The notes: a model not told the origin generated them from the letters alone. Counted from the stretch's first letter, positions 7,639-15,722 are shown. The stretch: DNA of 18,025 nt from Rikenellaceae bacterium (GCA_900769145.1 CAAGFN010000133.1:1-18025); one strand, 5' to 3'. Translations and numbers: made by a program.

Positions 7639-8967
7639 TTACTTCTGAGTCCTGACTGTAGTCGTAGCCCTCATACCTCCGCATGAAACCGTATATGACT
7701 GACCGTCAGTATAGTTGTACATAAATGCCTCAGCTGTCTGAGGGAAGTAGATTCTGTACTGGGAAATCATCCTGTTGCAGTCATCGGCAAGGGAAGGATC
7801 AGCAGCCTTGGCCTTGTTCATATAATCAACAGCAACCCAGTAAGGTGACCTCTTGGCAATCTCATCACCGCCGCAAGTAATTGAACCCCAAATAGTTCCG
7901 ATAAGATAATATGCTCTTCCTGCATATTCAGGATCCAGATCCTTCGACTTCTCAGCAAAGGCGAGAGCCTTGGCATTCTTACCGTTCTTCACACAATATG
8001 TGGCAGCCTCGAAATTATAATCCGCAGCAGTCTTCACATCAAGGTCGGTAGAAGAAAGTGACTCCTCGAGATATGAAAGAGCGGCATCCACATTACCCCT
8101 TGAAGCATTGAGCTTATAGAGGAAGTAAGCGGACTGGCTTGTTGGATCGAGTTTGTGGAGCGATGTAGCAGCCTGGAGATAGAGGTCATTGTCAGTACAA
8201 TCCTCAGCCGTACTCATCATCTTGAGAATGTTACCCACGAGTGCAAGATCATCACTTGCAGCAGCATACCTAGGACCGTAAACCTCGATAATCTTCTCGC
8301 AGCTTGCAACCTTGCTGGCGATGAAGAGGCTCTCCATGTCGTCCTTTATCTTCTCAAGTTCCTCCTTGGCATTGGCATCAGCCGGAACAGCAGCCTCAAG
8401 AAGGGACATATTATTCTGGTAGATATTGATAATGTCATCAGCCTGGAGCTGATCATTCTGATAAAGCTGGACGGCAGCATTGAGGTCAATGAGAAGGATT
8501 GAAGACCTGGTCTGCTCCTTGTTCTCCTCAATCACCTCGCTGAGACCCTTGTGAAGTTTGTCCGGGCTGCTCTTGAAGTAATTGGCCATATCGAGGGCCA
8601 TATTGTTGAGAGCAGTAACCTTGTACTTATCATAGAACTGTGCACGTACCCTGTGGAGTTCGAGGAGGGAGTCAACCAATGCGTTCCTGTAATCGGCATT
8701 GGCGGCATTCTTCGAAATGAGCCTTCTCATCAGAGTGGTTCCGTCGATGAGCATGGTCTGGTTGGCCGTAGGAGGGCAGAGCTTGTAAGCCTTTCTCCAG
8801 TTAGGAAGAGCAGCGTCATAGTTCTTGCTCTTGAAATACTCCTTGTAGTAAGAGAGATACTTGATGCACTCGGCACTGTCCGCACCATATTTTCCCTGTG
8901 CGAAGACATTGTTTCCTCCGAACATCAGAACAATCGCCGTTACTGCGATAAATGCAATTCTTCTCAT
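7639..8967 (-). CDS. Exported tetratricopeptide-repeat protein
   Basis: A 442-residue protein with a signal peptide (MRRIAFIAVTAIVLMFGG, likely cleaved after VFA at about residue 23) followed by helical repeats. TPR-like units are visible near the start (YYKEYFKSKNYDAALPNWRK) and in the C-terminal half (AYFLYKLNASRGNVDAALSY; FEAATYCVKNGKNAKALAFA). The middle is acidic and helical. Such proteins usually act as periplasmic scaffolds; no enzyme motif is visible and the partner is unknown. It lies 32 nt after the beta-barrel gene and 29 nt before lptC, so co-transcription is very likely and a role in envelope assembly is a reasonable inference. Start ATG 8967 is supported by the signal peptide. 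Confidence 0.8.
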   Translation of the reverse strand: MRRIAFIAVTAIVLMFGGNNVFAQGKYGADSAECIKYLSYYKEYFKSKNYDAALPNWRKAYKLCPPTANQTMLIDGTTLMRRLISKNAANADYRNALVDSLLELHRVRAQFYDKYKVTALNNMALDMANYFKSSPDKLHKGLSEVIEENKEQTRSSILLIDLNAAVQLYQNDQLQADDIINIYQNNMSLLEAAVPADANAKEELEKIKDDMESLFIASKVASCEKIIEVYGPRYAAASDDLALVGNILKMMSTAEDCTDNDLYLQAATSLHKLDPTSQSAYFLYKLNASRGNVDAALSYLEESLSSTDLDVKTAADYNFEAATYCVKNGKNAKALAFAEKSKDLDPEYAGRAYYLIGTIWGSITCGGDEIAKRSPYWVAVDYMNKAKAADPSLADDCNRMISQYRIYFPQTAEAFMYNYTDGQSYTVSCGGMRATTTVRTQK

Positions 8968-8999
8968 AATATCATAAGTTTTAATTATTCATAGATAAG

Positions 9000-10313
9000 T
9001 TATTCATATTTAGGCTTCTGGAACCAGATATCGTGGATATTGAAGCCTATTGCAATCGATGCGTAAGTTTCGCGTATCATGCCGTCAGCCACGCTTCCCC
9101 GCCTTCCTACATCGAGACCGACAGAAACTCCGTTGTACCACCTGAATACCGGCAATGTTATACCGAGAGTAAGTCCGTAGGACGTAACCTTGTTTCCATT
9201 GACCTTGAAATAATCATTGTCATAGTACAATCCTGCACGGTACGAACATTTCTTCATATAGTACCTGATGTCATTCCTGTTCGGGACAATCTCGAATCCG
9301 GCCCTGAAAGACTGGGAGAATGTAGTGGAGAAATTATTCTCACCCCGGTTCGAGAAACCTGTAACATTGTCAATATGAGTACCCGTCCAGTCAGAACACA
9401 GATAGTTGAACTCTATTCTCCATTTGTCTCCCTTGCGCAAAGCAATGCCTACGCCATACTCAGAGGCAAGTTTCACCTTCGAATTTTTTCCGAGAGTATC
9501 AACGCTGTGGTGCAGGGTATCGCTCACGCTGGAAATGCTGGCATACTTGTAATCGGTGACATACCCCTTCAACTTCGCCGAAGTGCTGTAGGTAGCACCC
9601 GCAGTCAGGAAATATCCTCCGCCGAGGCTCTTGTCATACTGGATACCGAACTTTCCCCCGATAGCCCTGAGATTCATAGTGTAACCGCTGCTGATATCCC
9701 TGTAAGAGCTTGAGGCGAAGTCCATGCTGGTGCTCTTGAATATGTTTCCGAAGTAGTAGTTCAGCTGGGCACCGATGGAGAGATTCTTGAAGAATGTGGC
9801 TCCTGCCCCGACGAAAATCTGGTACATTCCGCCAGATCCGGTACAGCTGTATGATACATTGCCTGTACTTCCGATGATGGAAGGGTCAGTAATATTGTGC
9901 GAAAAATTATATCCGAGGGAAGAATACGGAGTTATTCCAGCATAAAGGGCAGACTTCTTCCAAATCGGAACAGAAAACACGAAATCGCTGATATTGAACA
10001 AGTTCTTGGCCGATTTTACATCCCCCTGGGCATAAATCCTGTTGTCCAGGGCAATGCCGAAGTCCAGCATGAATGAAAGGGTATCCCTTGCAGTGACTGC
10101 GGCCGGATTGACAATATTGATAAAGCGGTTATTCCTCGATGCTATCCCCACGCCACCCATGCTGAGGGTGTAGGCATTACCCTGACGGCTAATATTTCCA
10201 ACTCCGAACACAGAGTACGGGGAATACGAAGTGAACGCACCGTCCTGTGCATTCAGAACGCCGGAAAACAAAACCGTCGCGACAGCGGCGAAAAATATCT
10301 TAATTTTTTTCAT
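9000..10313 (-). CDS. Outer-membrane beta-barrel protein of unknown function
   Basis: From ATG 10313 it has 437 residues. A signal peptide (MKKIKIFFAAVATVLFSG, cleavage near LNA-QDG) precedes a mature part that starts YSPYSVFGVGN, contains MGGVGIASRNNRFINIVNPAA, and continues as alternating hydrophobic/polar strands rich in Tyr, Gly and Ser. This layout resembles FadL/OmpP1-like or PorV-like barrels of Bacteroidota; I cannot assign a substrate. The start overlaps the coaX end by 14 nt, suggesting translational coupling. An ATG two codons earlier (10319) is possible, and a TTG at 10331 is unlikely because it would lengthen the overlap and push the signal peptide inward. The neighbours (TPR protein, LptC, PpiD) suggest a protein exported or assembled by the same envelope pathway. 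Confidence 0.78.
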   Translation of the reverse strand: MKKIKIFFAAVATVLFSGVLNAQDGAFTSYSPYSVFGVGNISRQGNAYTLSMGGVGIASRNNRFINIVNPAAVTARDTLSFMLDFGIALDNRIYAQGDVKSAKNLFNISDFVFSVPIWKKSALYAGITPYSSLGYNFSHNITDPSIIGSTGNVSYSCTGSGGMYQIFVGAGATFFKNLSIGAQLNYYFGNIFKSTSMDFASSSYRDISSGYTMNLRAIGGKFGIQYDKSLGGGYFLTAGATYSTSAKLKGYVTDYKYASISSVSDTLHHSVDTLGKNSKVKLASEYGVGIALRKGDKWRIEFNYLCSDWTGTHIDNVTGFSNRGENNFSTTFSQSFRAGFEIVPNRNDIRYYMKKCSYRAGLYYDNDYFKVNGNKVTSYGLTLGITLPVFRWYNGVSVGLDVGRRGSVADGMIRETYASIAIGFNIHDIWFQKPKYE

Positions 10314-11025
10314 TGACATAACCGTCAGCAATTAGTGCCAAACCAATCAGCACAAGATTACAAATTACAAATATCGAGTTTTTAATCCGTTTTGCAAAAA
10401 AATTCGCATCACCCCCGGTGAAAACAATGATATTATCCTGTTTTTCGGAAACGTAGCCCGCTATTTCAAACATTATGCCTGAAAGAATTCCGGACGAAAT
10501 GGAAGTGTCCAGGGAATTGCCGAGAGCGGGGGAGTCCTCAGGAGTGTCAATGAGAGGAAGCGAGCGGGAATAACGGTTGATTGCCTTGAAGCGGGTCCGG
10601 CATCCGAGCGAGATGTTTCCACCCTCATATCTGCCCTCATTGTCAATGAAATCCACTGTCAATGTAGTACCGAAATCAATTATGGTACAAGACTTTCCGT
10701 TAAACAGATGCCGTACTGCAATGATGGATGCGGCCCTGTCCGGGGAAATCCATTCAGGCAGATTGTTCTCCCTGAAAAATGAGGTATGTGCGGAATCCAG
10801 AATGACCAGACGGCCGCATACGGCAGCATAGTCAGCCTCGTCTCCGGACTGGATTTCATAAACCGAGGAAATTACCATAACTTCCGGTTTTTCGCGCGCA
10901 GTGAGCGAAAGAATGAAATTTTTCACCCTCTCACCCTGATACCGGAATGTCTTTCCAAGCGTAACTCCCTCTGTAAAAGCAGCTTTGACAGCCGTATTAC
11001 CTATGTCGATTATCAGATTTCCCAA
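10300..11025 (-). CDS. coaX: Type III pantothenate kinase
   Basis: Phosphorylates pantothenate, the first step of coenzyme A synthesis, in the cytoplasm. It is an ASKHA-fold enzyme usually unaffected by CoA feedback. Its 241 residues are slightly short of the typical 245-260. Motifs: phosphate-1 loop IIDIGNT at 5-11, PDRAASI around Asp96, DFGTTLTVD from 117, GGNISLG at 135-141 followed by RFKAI, and FTGGDA at 202-207. In homologues I know, the fourth motif reads GGxIxPG; here Leu140 replaces Pro. The start appears to be TTG 11025, because there is no in-frame ATG or GTG between it and the upstream stop and the predicted N-terminus aligns with other CoaX proteins. The mfd stop is 30 nt upstream, and the 3' end overlaps the beta-barrel gene. 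Confidence 0.93.
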   Translation of the reverse strand: MGNLIIDIGNTAVKAAFTEGVTLGKTFRYQGERVKNFILSLTAREKPEVMVISSVYEIQSGDEADYAAVCGRLVILDSAHTSFFRENNLPEWISPDRAASIIAVRHLFNGKSCTIIDFGTTLTVDFIDNEGRYEGGNISLGCRTRFKAINRYSRSLPLIDTPEDSPALGNSLDTSISSGILSGIMFEIAGYVSEKQDNIIVFTGGDANFFAKRIKNSIFVICNLVLIGLALIADGYVNEKN

Positions 11026-11050
11026 TTTGACATTGATTTGACAAACCCTG

Positions 11051-11058
11051 CAAATTTA
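11051..11058 (-). promoter_or_regulatory. Internal -7 box at the mfd/coaX junction
   Basis: TAAATTTG on the minus strand matches TAnnTTTG exactly. Its first three bases are the TAA stop codon of mfd, and the coaX TTG start lies about 25 nt downstream. No TTTG sits at the -33 spacing, so this is a moderate candidate for a promoter that feeds coaX and the envelope genes apart from mfd. Confidence 0.45.
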
Positions 11059-14000
11059 CAATAACTTTCTCAAAACAGCGCAAGCTTCCGATATTGAATG
11101 AATATTTCTCGAGATTATCCTGAGTTTCGCATCATTCTGCTTGAGTTCGAAAAGCCTTCCGCAGTCTCCGATTTTACCTATGACATCGGAGAATTTCTTC
11201 GAGCGGTAATATGATGACATCTGGTTGGTTATAAAGAAGGCTATCATTATGCCGTTCTTGACAATGATTTTCTCAAACCCGAGTTTTTCTCCCAGATGCC
11301 TCAGCCGGACAATATCAAACAGCCTCGCAAGTTCCTCAGGCACAGGGCCGAAGCGATCTGCAAGCCGGGCCTTCATCTTGTCCAGTTCGCTGTCCTTCCG
11401 AATAGAATCGAGTTCCTTGTAAATACGTATTTTCTCAGACTGTACCTCAATGTATGAATCCGGAATCATAGCCGGCAAATCCGTCTCGATGGTGCAATCC
11501 TCGACGTATGACTCATTGACATTGCGGGTCGAGAGACCTGTCTCCACACCGAGTTCATCCATTGCCTCTGAAAGAATCTTCTGATAGGTCTCGTATCCCA
11601 TGTCGGCAATGAAACCGCTCTGCTCCGCACCGAGAAGGTTTCCTGCACCGCGAATATCTAGATCCTGCATTGCAATGTTGAAACCGCTTCCGAGGTCGGA
11701 GAACTCCTCGATAGCCTTGAGCCTTCGCCTGGAATCATCCGAAAGGGTAGTGAGAGGAGGCACAATCAGGTAGCAGAAAGCCTTCTTGTTCGACCTTCCG
11801 ACACGTCCCCTGAGCTGGTGGAGGTCGCTGAGTCCGAAATTCTGGGCCTGGTTTATGATTATCGTATTGGCATTCGGAATATCTATACCATTCTCTATAA
11901 TGGTAGTACTCAGCAACATATCGTAATCGCCCTGCATGAAGTCCAGCATCTTGGTCTCAAGCTCCTCGGCTCCCATCTGGCCGTGGGCCACGCATATTTT
12001 CATGTCCGGAACCAGGCGGTGCAGTATGTCATATACGCCCTGGAGTTCGTGAACCTTGTTGTGCAGGAAGAATATCTGGCCTCCGCGGTCCAGCTCGTAA
12101 TTAATTATTGACCTGATTTCAGTCTCGTCGAAGAGAATTATTTCAGTCTGGACGGGAATGCGGTTCGGCGGGGGAGTGCTGATAATGGAAAGATCCCTTG
12201 CTCCGAGAAGGGAGAACTGCAATGTCCTCGGAATAGGGGTCGCAGTCAATGTCAATGTATCCACGGACAGTTTCATCTGCCTGAGACGCTCCTTGGCACT
12301 GACTCCGAACTTCTGTTCCTCATCTATGATAAGAAGGCCCAAATCCTTGAATACGAACGACTTGCCAAGAATCTTATGAGTACCTATAACAATATCCACA
12401 AGCCCCTTCTCCAGCCTTTCCCTGATTTCGGAGATTTCCTTTGTTGTCCTCATCCTGCTGACATACTCAATGTTGCAAGGTAAGTTCTTGAGCCTGTTCT
12501 TGAACGTGTTGTAATGCTGGAAGGCCAAGATTGTAGTAGGCACTAGGACCGCAACCTGCTTGTTGTCCGCAACGGCCTTGAAGGCTGCCCTGACTGCAAG
12601 TTCAGTCTTTCCGAAGCCGACATCCCCGCAGACCAGCCTGTCCATAGGGCTCTTGTCCTCCATGTCTGCCTTGATGGCCTTGGTGGCCGTTTCCTGGTCC
12701 GGTGTATCCTCATACATGAATGAAGACTCAAGTTCCTCCTGAAGATAGGTGTCGGCCGAATATGCGAAGCCCTCTGTGGCTTTCCGCTTGGCGTACAATG
12801 ATATAAGTTCCTTCGCAATGTCCTTGACCTTGGCCTTGGCCTTCGTCTTCAGGGTCTGCCAGGTCTTTGAGCCCAGTTTGTTGATAGTAGGGGGAGCGGC
12901 ATCCTTGGACTTGTATTTGGAGATTTTGTGAAGGGCATGGACAGAGACGAATACCACATCATTGTCCTTGTACATCAGTTTTACGACCTCGTTCATCCGC
13001 CCCTTGTCATCTCTCATCCGCACAAGACCTCCGAAAATGCCGACTCCATGGTCGATATGGACAATGTAATCGCCAATGTTGAATGCACTCAAGTCATTGA
13101 GTGTCAATTGTTCACTCTTCTCCACCGTCCTCCTGATGCTGACCCTGTGGAAGCGGTCGAAAATCTCGTGATCGGTATAGCGGCAGATCTTGGTCTCATT
13201 GTCAATGAACCCCCTGTGGATATTCTTCCCGATGACAAAATCCGGAAACAGGCCGCCTGTACTTGACAATATTGAGCGCAATCTCTCGCTCTGGGACTCT
13301 TTCTCGCAGTAAATCAGCACTTTGTATCCATTCTCCATCTTAGTGCTTATATCCGTGGAGAGGAGTTCGAAATTCTTGTTGAATACTGGCTGCGGGGCAA
13401 TGCTGAAGGTCACAGGCTCCGCATCCTTTCGGGAAAGGGGAGTGTCAATGTAAACCTTCCGGAAGCCAGAAAGTCCACTGAAGAACTCCCTGTCCTTGTA
13501 CATATCCGAAGAATCCAGCCATATCAGGGTATCTTCAGGCAATATTTCCGAAATCTGGATACCTCCCTCACCGGCTTCCCCGGCTATGATGTCCGGAAAT
13601 ATGGATGCCTCCTCCCTGACCTCACGGGAAAGCTGGGTATTGCAGTCGAAAACATTGATATTCTCCACCTCGTCGCCGAAAAATGATATTCGGTAAGGAT
13701 GGTTGTCAGAGAATGAGAATATATCAATGATGGAGCCCCTGACTGCGAACTGACCCGGTGCGGAAACGAAGTCTACACGTGTAAAGTTCTGTGCAGCAAG
13801 TATTTCAATGATTTTATCACGGCTTATATCCTCGCCTTTCTTCAATGTCAGCACAGCACCGCTTATCCTGGTCTTGTCAGGTACCGGTTCCTCCAGAGCT
13901 TCCGGCCAGGTGACGATGAACAGGGGAGGCTGACCCGGCTTCCGGGACATTATACTGTTGACGGCTGATGTACGCTGGACTCCGAGCGAAGACTTGTAGT

Positions 14001-14247
14001 TGCTTCTCTCGACTGATTTTCCAGAAACAGGGAGATAGAAAACCCTGTCCCCCTCAGTCAATGAATATAAATCAGAAGAGCAGTACTCCGCGGAATCCCT
14101 GTCTGGCAGGACGACAAGGTTTACCCCCGGCCCTGCCGCTTCTTCCAATGCGAACCAGCGTGCAGAAAGGAACAGACCGGAGCAGAACACCTCTTTCTCG
14201 GAGGCAATCCTCTCCTTCAGGATTTGTATAGACTGTGAATTTTCCAT
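11056..14247 (-). CDS. mfd: Transcription-repair coupling factor
   Basis: Mfd is a DNA translocase that pushes RNA polymerase off lesions and recruits UvrA for nucleotide excision repair. The protein has 1063 residues, somewhat shorter than E. coli Mfd (1148). Domains in order: a UvrB-like N-terminal part (about 1-250); the RNA-polymerase-interacting CarD-like domain (about 388-450; GDYIVHIDHGVGIFGGL); the helicase core with Walker A GDVGFGKTEL at 541, Walker B DEEQKFGV at 642 and motif III TATPIPRT at 668; the RecG-like second half with QLRGRVGRS; and a C-terminal TRCF domain (DRFGPVPEEL and onward). Start ATG 14247. It heads the minus-strand series, directly beside the DnaA-box-like array, and is divergent from ruvB, another DNA-processing gene. 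Identification is secure. Confidence 0.97.
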   Translation of the reverse strand: MENSQSIQILKERIASEKEVFCSGLFLSARWFALEEAAGPGVNLVVLPDRDSAEYCSSDLYSLTEGDRVFYLPVSGKSVERSNYKSSLGVQRTSAVNSIMSRKPGQPPLFIVTWPEALEEPVPDKTRISGAVLTLKKGEDISRDKIIEILAAQNFTRVDFVSAPGQFAVRGSIIDIFSFSDNHPYRISFFGDEVENINVFDCNTQLSREVREEASIFPDIIAGEAGEGGIQISEILPEDTLIWLDSSDMYKDREFFSGLSGFRKVYIDTPLSRKDAEPVTFSIAPQPVFNKNFELLSTDISTKMENGYKVLIYCEKESQSERLRSILSSTGGLFPDFVIGKNIHRGFIDNETKICRYTDHEIFDRFHRVSIRRTVEKSEQLTLNDLSAFNIGDYIVHIDHGVGIFGGLVRMRDDKGRMNEVVKLMYKDNDVVFVSVHALHKISKYKSKDAAPPTINKLGSKTWQTLKTKAKAKVKDIAKELISLYAKRKATEGFAYSADTYLQEELESSFMYEDTPDQETATKAIKADMEDKSPMDRLVCGDVGFGKTELAVRAAFKAVADNKQVAVLVPTTILAFQHYNTFKNRLKNLPCNIEYVSRMRTTKEISEIRERLEKGLVDIVIGTHKILGKSFVFKDLGLLIIDEEQKFGVSAKERLRQMKLSVDTLTLTATPIPRTLQFSLLGARDLSIISTPPPNRIPVQTEIILFDETEIRSIINYELDRGGQIFFLHNKVHELQGVYDILHRLVPDMKICVAHGQMGAEELETKMLDFMQGDYDMLLSTTIIENGIDIPNANTIIINQAQNFGLSDLHQLRGRVGRSNKKAFCYLIVPPLTTLSDDSRRRLKAIEEFSDLGSGFNIAMQDLDIRGAGNLLGAEQSGFIADMGYETYQKILSEAMDELGVETGLSTRNVNESYVEDCTIETDLPAMIPDSYIEVQSEKIRIYKELDSIRKDSELDKMKARLADRFGPVPEELARLFDIVRLRHLGEKLGFEKIIVKNGIMIAFFITNQMSSYYRSKKFSDVIGKIGDCGRLFELKQNDAKLRIISRNIHSISEACAVLRKLL

Positions 14248-14268
14248 TTTCTCGAAATATGGACTTTA

Positions 14269-14570
14269 TGTGGAAAACCTGTTGAAAACTTGTTGATAAC
14301 CCCGGTTTTTATCGTTGAAAACAATGTTAAAATCAATTGAAAACTCATTCTTTCATATAAGCCGTAAAATCTTATGCAGAGCGGAAATGACATTTGCAAA
14401 TTATTTTCCAAACATTCGACCAACACGGAATCCAATGGGTAATCAACAATTTTCCACAATGTCAAATATCTGATAATCAATCATTTCTATATAGTTTTCA
14501 ACATTTCAACAGCTTTAATAGAAACAACAATTATTTAAAAATAAATCTCTATATTTGTATAAATTTGTTT
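14269..14570. other. Candidate replication origin (DnaA-box-like array, AT-rich tract)
   Basis: This fills the mfd/ruvB gap. Plus-strand 9-mers close to the DnaA box TGTGGATAA are TGTGGAAAA (14269), TGTTGAAAA (14280), TGTTGATAA (14291), CGTTGAAAA (14313), TGTTAAAAT (14325) and AATTGAAAA (14335). Most starts fall on an 11-bp register, with one empty slot at 14302. Opposite-strand copies follow on the other side: TAATCAACA (14440), TTTTCCACA (14450), TTTTCAACA (14495) and ATTTCAACA (14503). The stretch 14512-14570 is strongly AT-rich and could be an unwinding element. Gene direction diverges from this point. No dnaA lies in the window. It could instead be a DnaA-controlled regulatory region for mfd and ruvB. 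Confidence 0.5.
14550..14557 (+). promoter_or_regulatory. -7 box of ruvB
   Basis: TATATTTG matches TAnnTTTG and lies 18 nt before ATG 14576. A second exact match, TAAATTTG, is at 14560-14567 but would leave almost no leader. No TTTG is found at the -33 position. The TTG at 14555-14557 is part of this box. Confidence 0.5.
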
Positions 14571-14575
14571 CTGCG

Positions 14576-15619
14576 ATGGCTGTTGATGTTTCCCCGAACT
14601 CTTCCGGGACCGACAAAGATAAGGATTTAGACGGAATAATCCGCCCTCACGAACTGGTCGATTTCACCGGTCAGGAGAAGATTGTCACCAATCTGAAAAT
14701 ATTCATCAAGGCCGCCCTCATGAGAGGGGAGCCGCTTGACCATGTGCTCTTCCACGGGCCTCCTGGACTGGGAAAGACCACTCTGGCCAATATCGTGGCT
14801 CACGAGCTCGGGGTCAATATAAAGATAACATCTGGTCCGGTGCTTGACAAGCCGGGCGATTTGGCCGGGCTCCTGACATCGCTGGAGACAGGCGACGTGC
14901 TCTTCATTGACGAGATACATCGTCTTTCACCTGTAGTGGAGGAGTATCTTTATTCGGCAATGGAGCAGTTCGCCATTGATATTCTCATTGACAAAGGTCC
15001 GGGCGCACGCTCCGTCAGGATTGCCCTGAATCCGTTTACATTGGTGGGGGCGACTACGAGAAAGGGTCTTCTCACGGCTCCGCTGAGAGCCAGGTTCGGG
15101 ATTGATTTCGCATTGGAATACTATGATGCACAGGACCTTGTAAAGATTGTCAGGAGAAGCAGTGCATTGCTCGGAGTCGGGATTGACGATGATGCGGCGA
15201 TGGAGATTGCACTTCGCAGCCGTGGTACTCCGCGTATTGCCAATTCCTTGCTGAGGCGTGTCAGGGATTTCGCGCAGGTCAAGGGTGACGGTCACATTGA
15301 CCTGAATATTTCAAGATATGCGCTTGATGCGTTGAACATTGACAAGAGGGGACTGAACCAGATTGACAACAAGATACTATATACTATTATTGCCAAGTTC
15401 AATGGCGGTCCTGTGGGCGTGAATACGATTGCGACAGCGGTGGGGGAGGACCAGGGATCAGTCGAGGAAGTTTATGAGCCTTTCCTTATAAAGGAGGGAT
15501 TCATACAGCGTACTCCGAGAGGCCGTATCGCCACCGACCAGGCCTATGCTCATCTGGGTTTTGACAGGTCTTCCGGCAGGGATGAAGGGCTGGAAATTAT
15601 CCAAGGCAGTCTTTTTTGA
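14576..15619 (+). CDS. ruvB: Holliday junction branch-migration ATPase RuvB
   Basis: RuvB is the hexameric AAA+ motor that, with RuvA, drives branch migration of Holliday junctions before RuvC cleavage. From ATG 14576 it has 347 residues, near the usual 335-350. It shows the N-terminal segment IIRPHELVDFTGQEKI, Walker A GPPGLGKTT at 61-69, Walker B LFIDEIHR with Asp112-Glu113, sensor 1 VGATTRKG, the arginine-finger region LRARFG, sensor 2 RGTPRIANSLLRRVRDFA, and the C-terminal winged helix ending in an IQRTPRGR motif. The frame extends seven codons up to TTG 14555, inside the promoter box, so ATG 14576 is chosen. Neither ruvA nor ruvC is adjacent. It is divergent from mfd across the candidate origin. 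Confidence 0.97.
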   Translation: MAVDVSPNSSGTDKDKDLDGIIRPHELVDFTGQEKIVTNLKIFIKAALMRGEPLDHVLFHGPPGLGKTTLANIVAHELGVNIKITSGPVLDKPGDLAGLLTSLETGDVLFIDEIHRLSPVVEEYLYSAMEQFAIDILIDKGPGARSVRIALNPFTLVGATTRKGLLTAPLRARFGIDFALEYYDAQDLVKIVRRSSALLGVGIDDDAAMEIALRSRGTPRIANSLLRRVRDFAQVKGDGHIDLNISRYALDALNIDKRGLNQIDNKILYTIIAKFNGGPVGVNTIATAVGEDQGSVEEVYEPFLIKEGFIQRTPRGRIATDQAYAHLGFDRSSGRDEGLEIIQGSLF

Positions 15620-15672
15620 CATTTATTTGCTTTTTACTCGTGCATTTTCAAGGTTTATTCGCTAAAAATGAC

Positions 15673-15680
15673 TAAACTTG
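15673..15680 (+). promoter_or_regulatory. -7 box of the sdhAB genes
   Basis: TAAACTTG differs from TAnnTTTG at one base and lies 42 nt before ATG 15723. There is no clear -33 TTTG. A weaker TAGAATTG is at 15691-15698. The TTG at 15678-15680 is in frame with sdhA but is more likely promoter than start codon. Confidence 0.4.
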
Positions 15681-15722
15681 CAAATTGAAATAGAATTGTA
15701 CAATTTTCATAATAATTTCACA

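Noticed and set aside
7610..7684. Upstream extension of the LptC-like protein by 25 codons
   Set aside because: It would overlap the TPR gene and place the signal peptide and lipobox internally; ATG 7609 is better on both counts.
9033..9713. A 226-codon plus-strand frame opposite the beta-barrel gene
   Set aside because: It is inside a gene with a clear signal peptide and barrel pattern on the minus strand, and its translation shows no family features.
6998..14247. Horizontally acquired island or defence system in the minus-strand series
   Set aside because: All members are core repair, CoA or envelope genes with no integrase, transposase, toxin-antitoxin pair or attachment site visible.
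14269..14343. Possible CRISPR array or iteron-type plasmid repeat
   Set aside because: Units are 9 bp with 2-bp spacers and vary in sequence; there are no cas or rep genes, and the surroundings are chromosomal housekeeping genes.
14555..14575. TTG at 14555 as the ruvB start
   Set aside because: The codon is part of the TATATTTG promoter box, and the ATG at 14576 gives a normal RuvB length.
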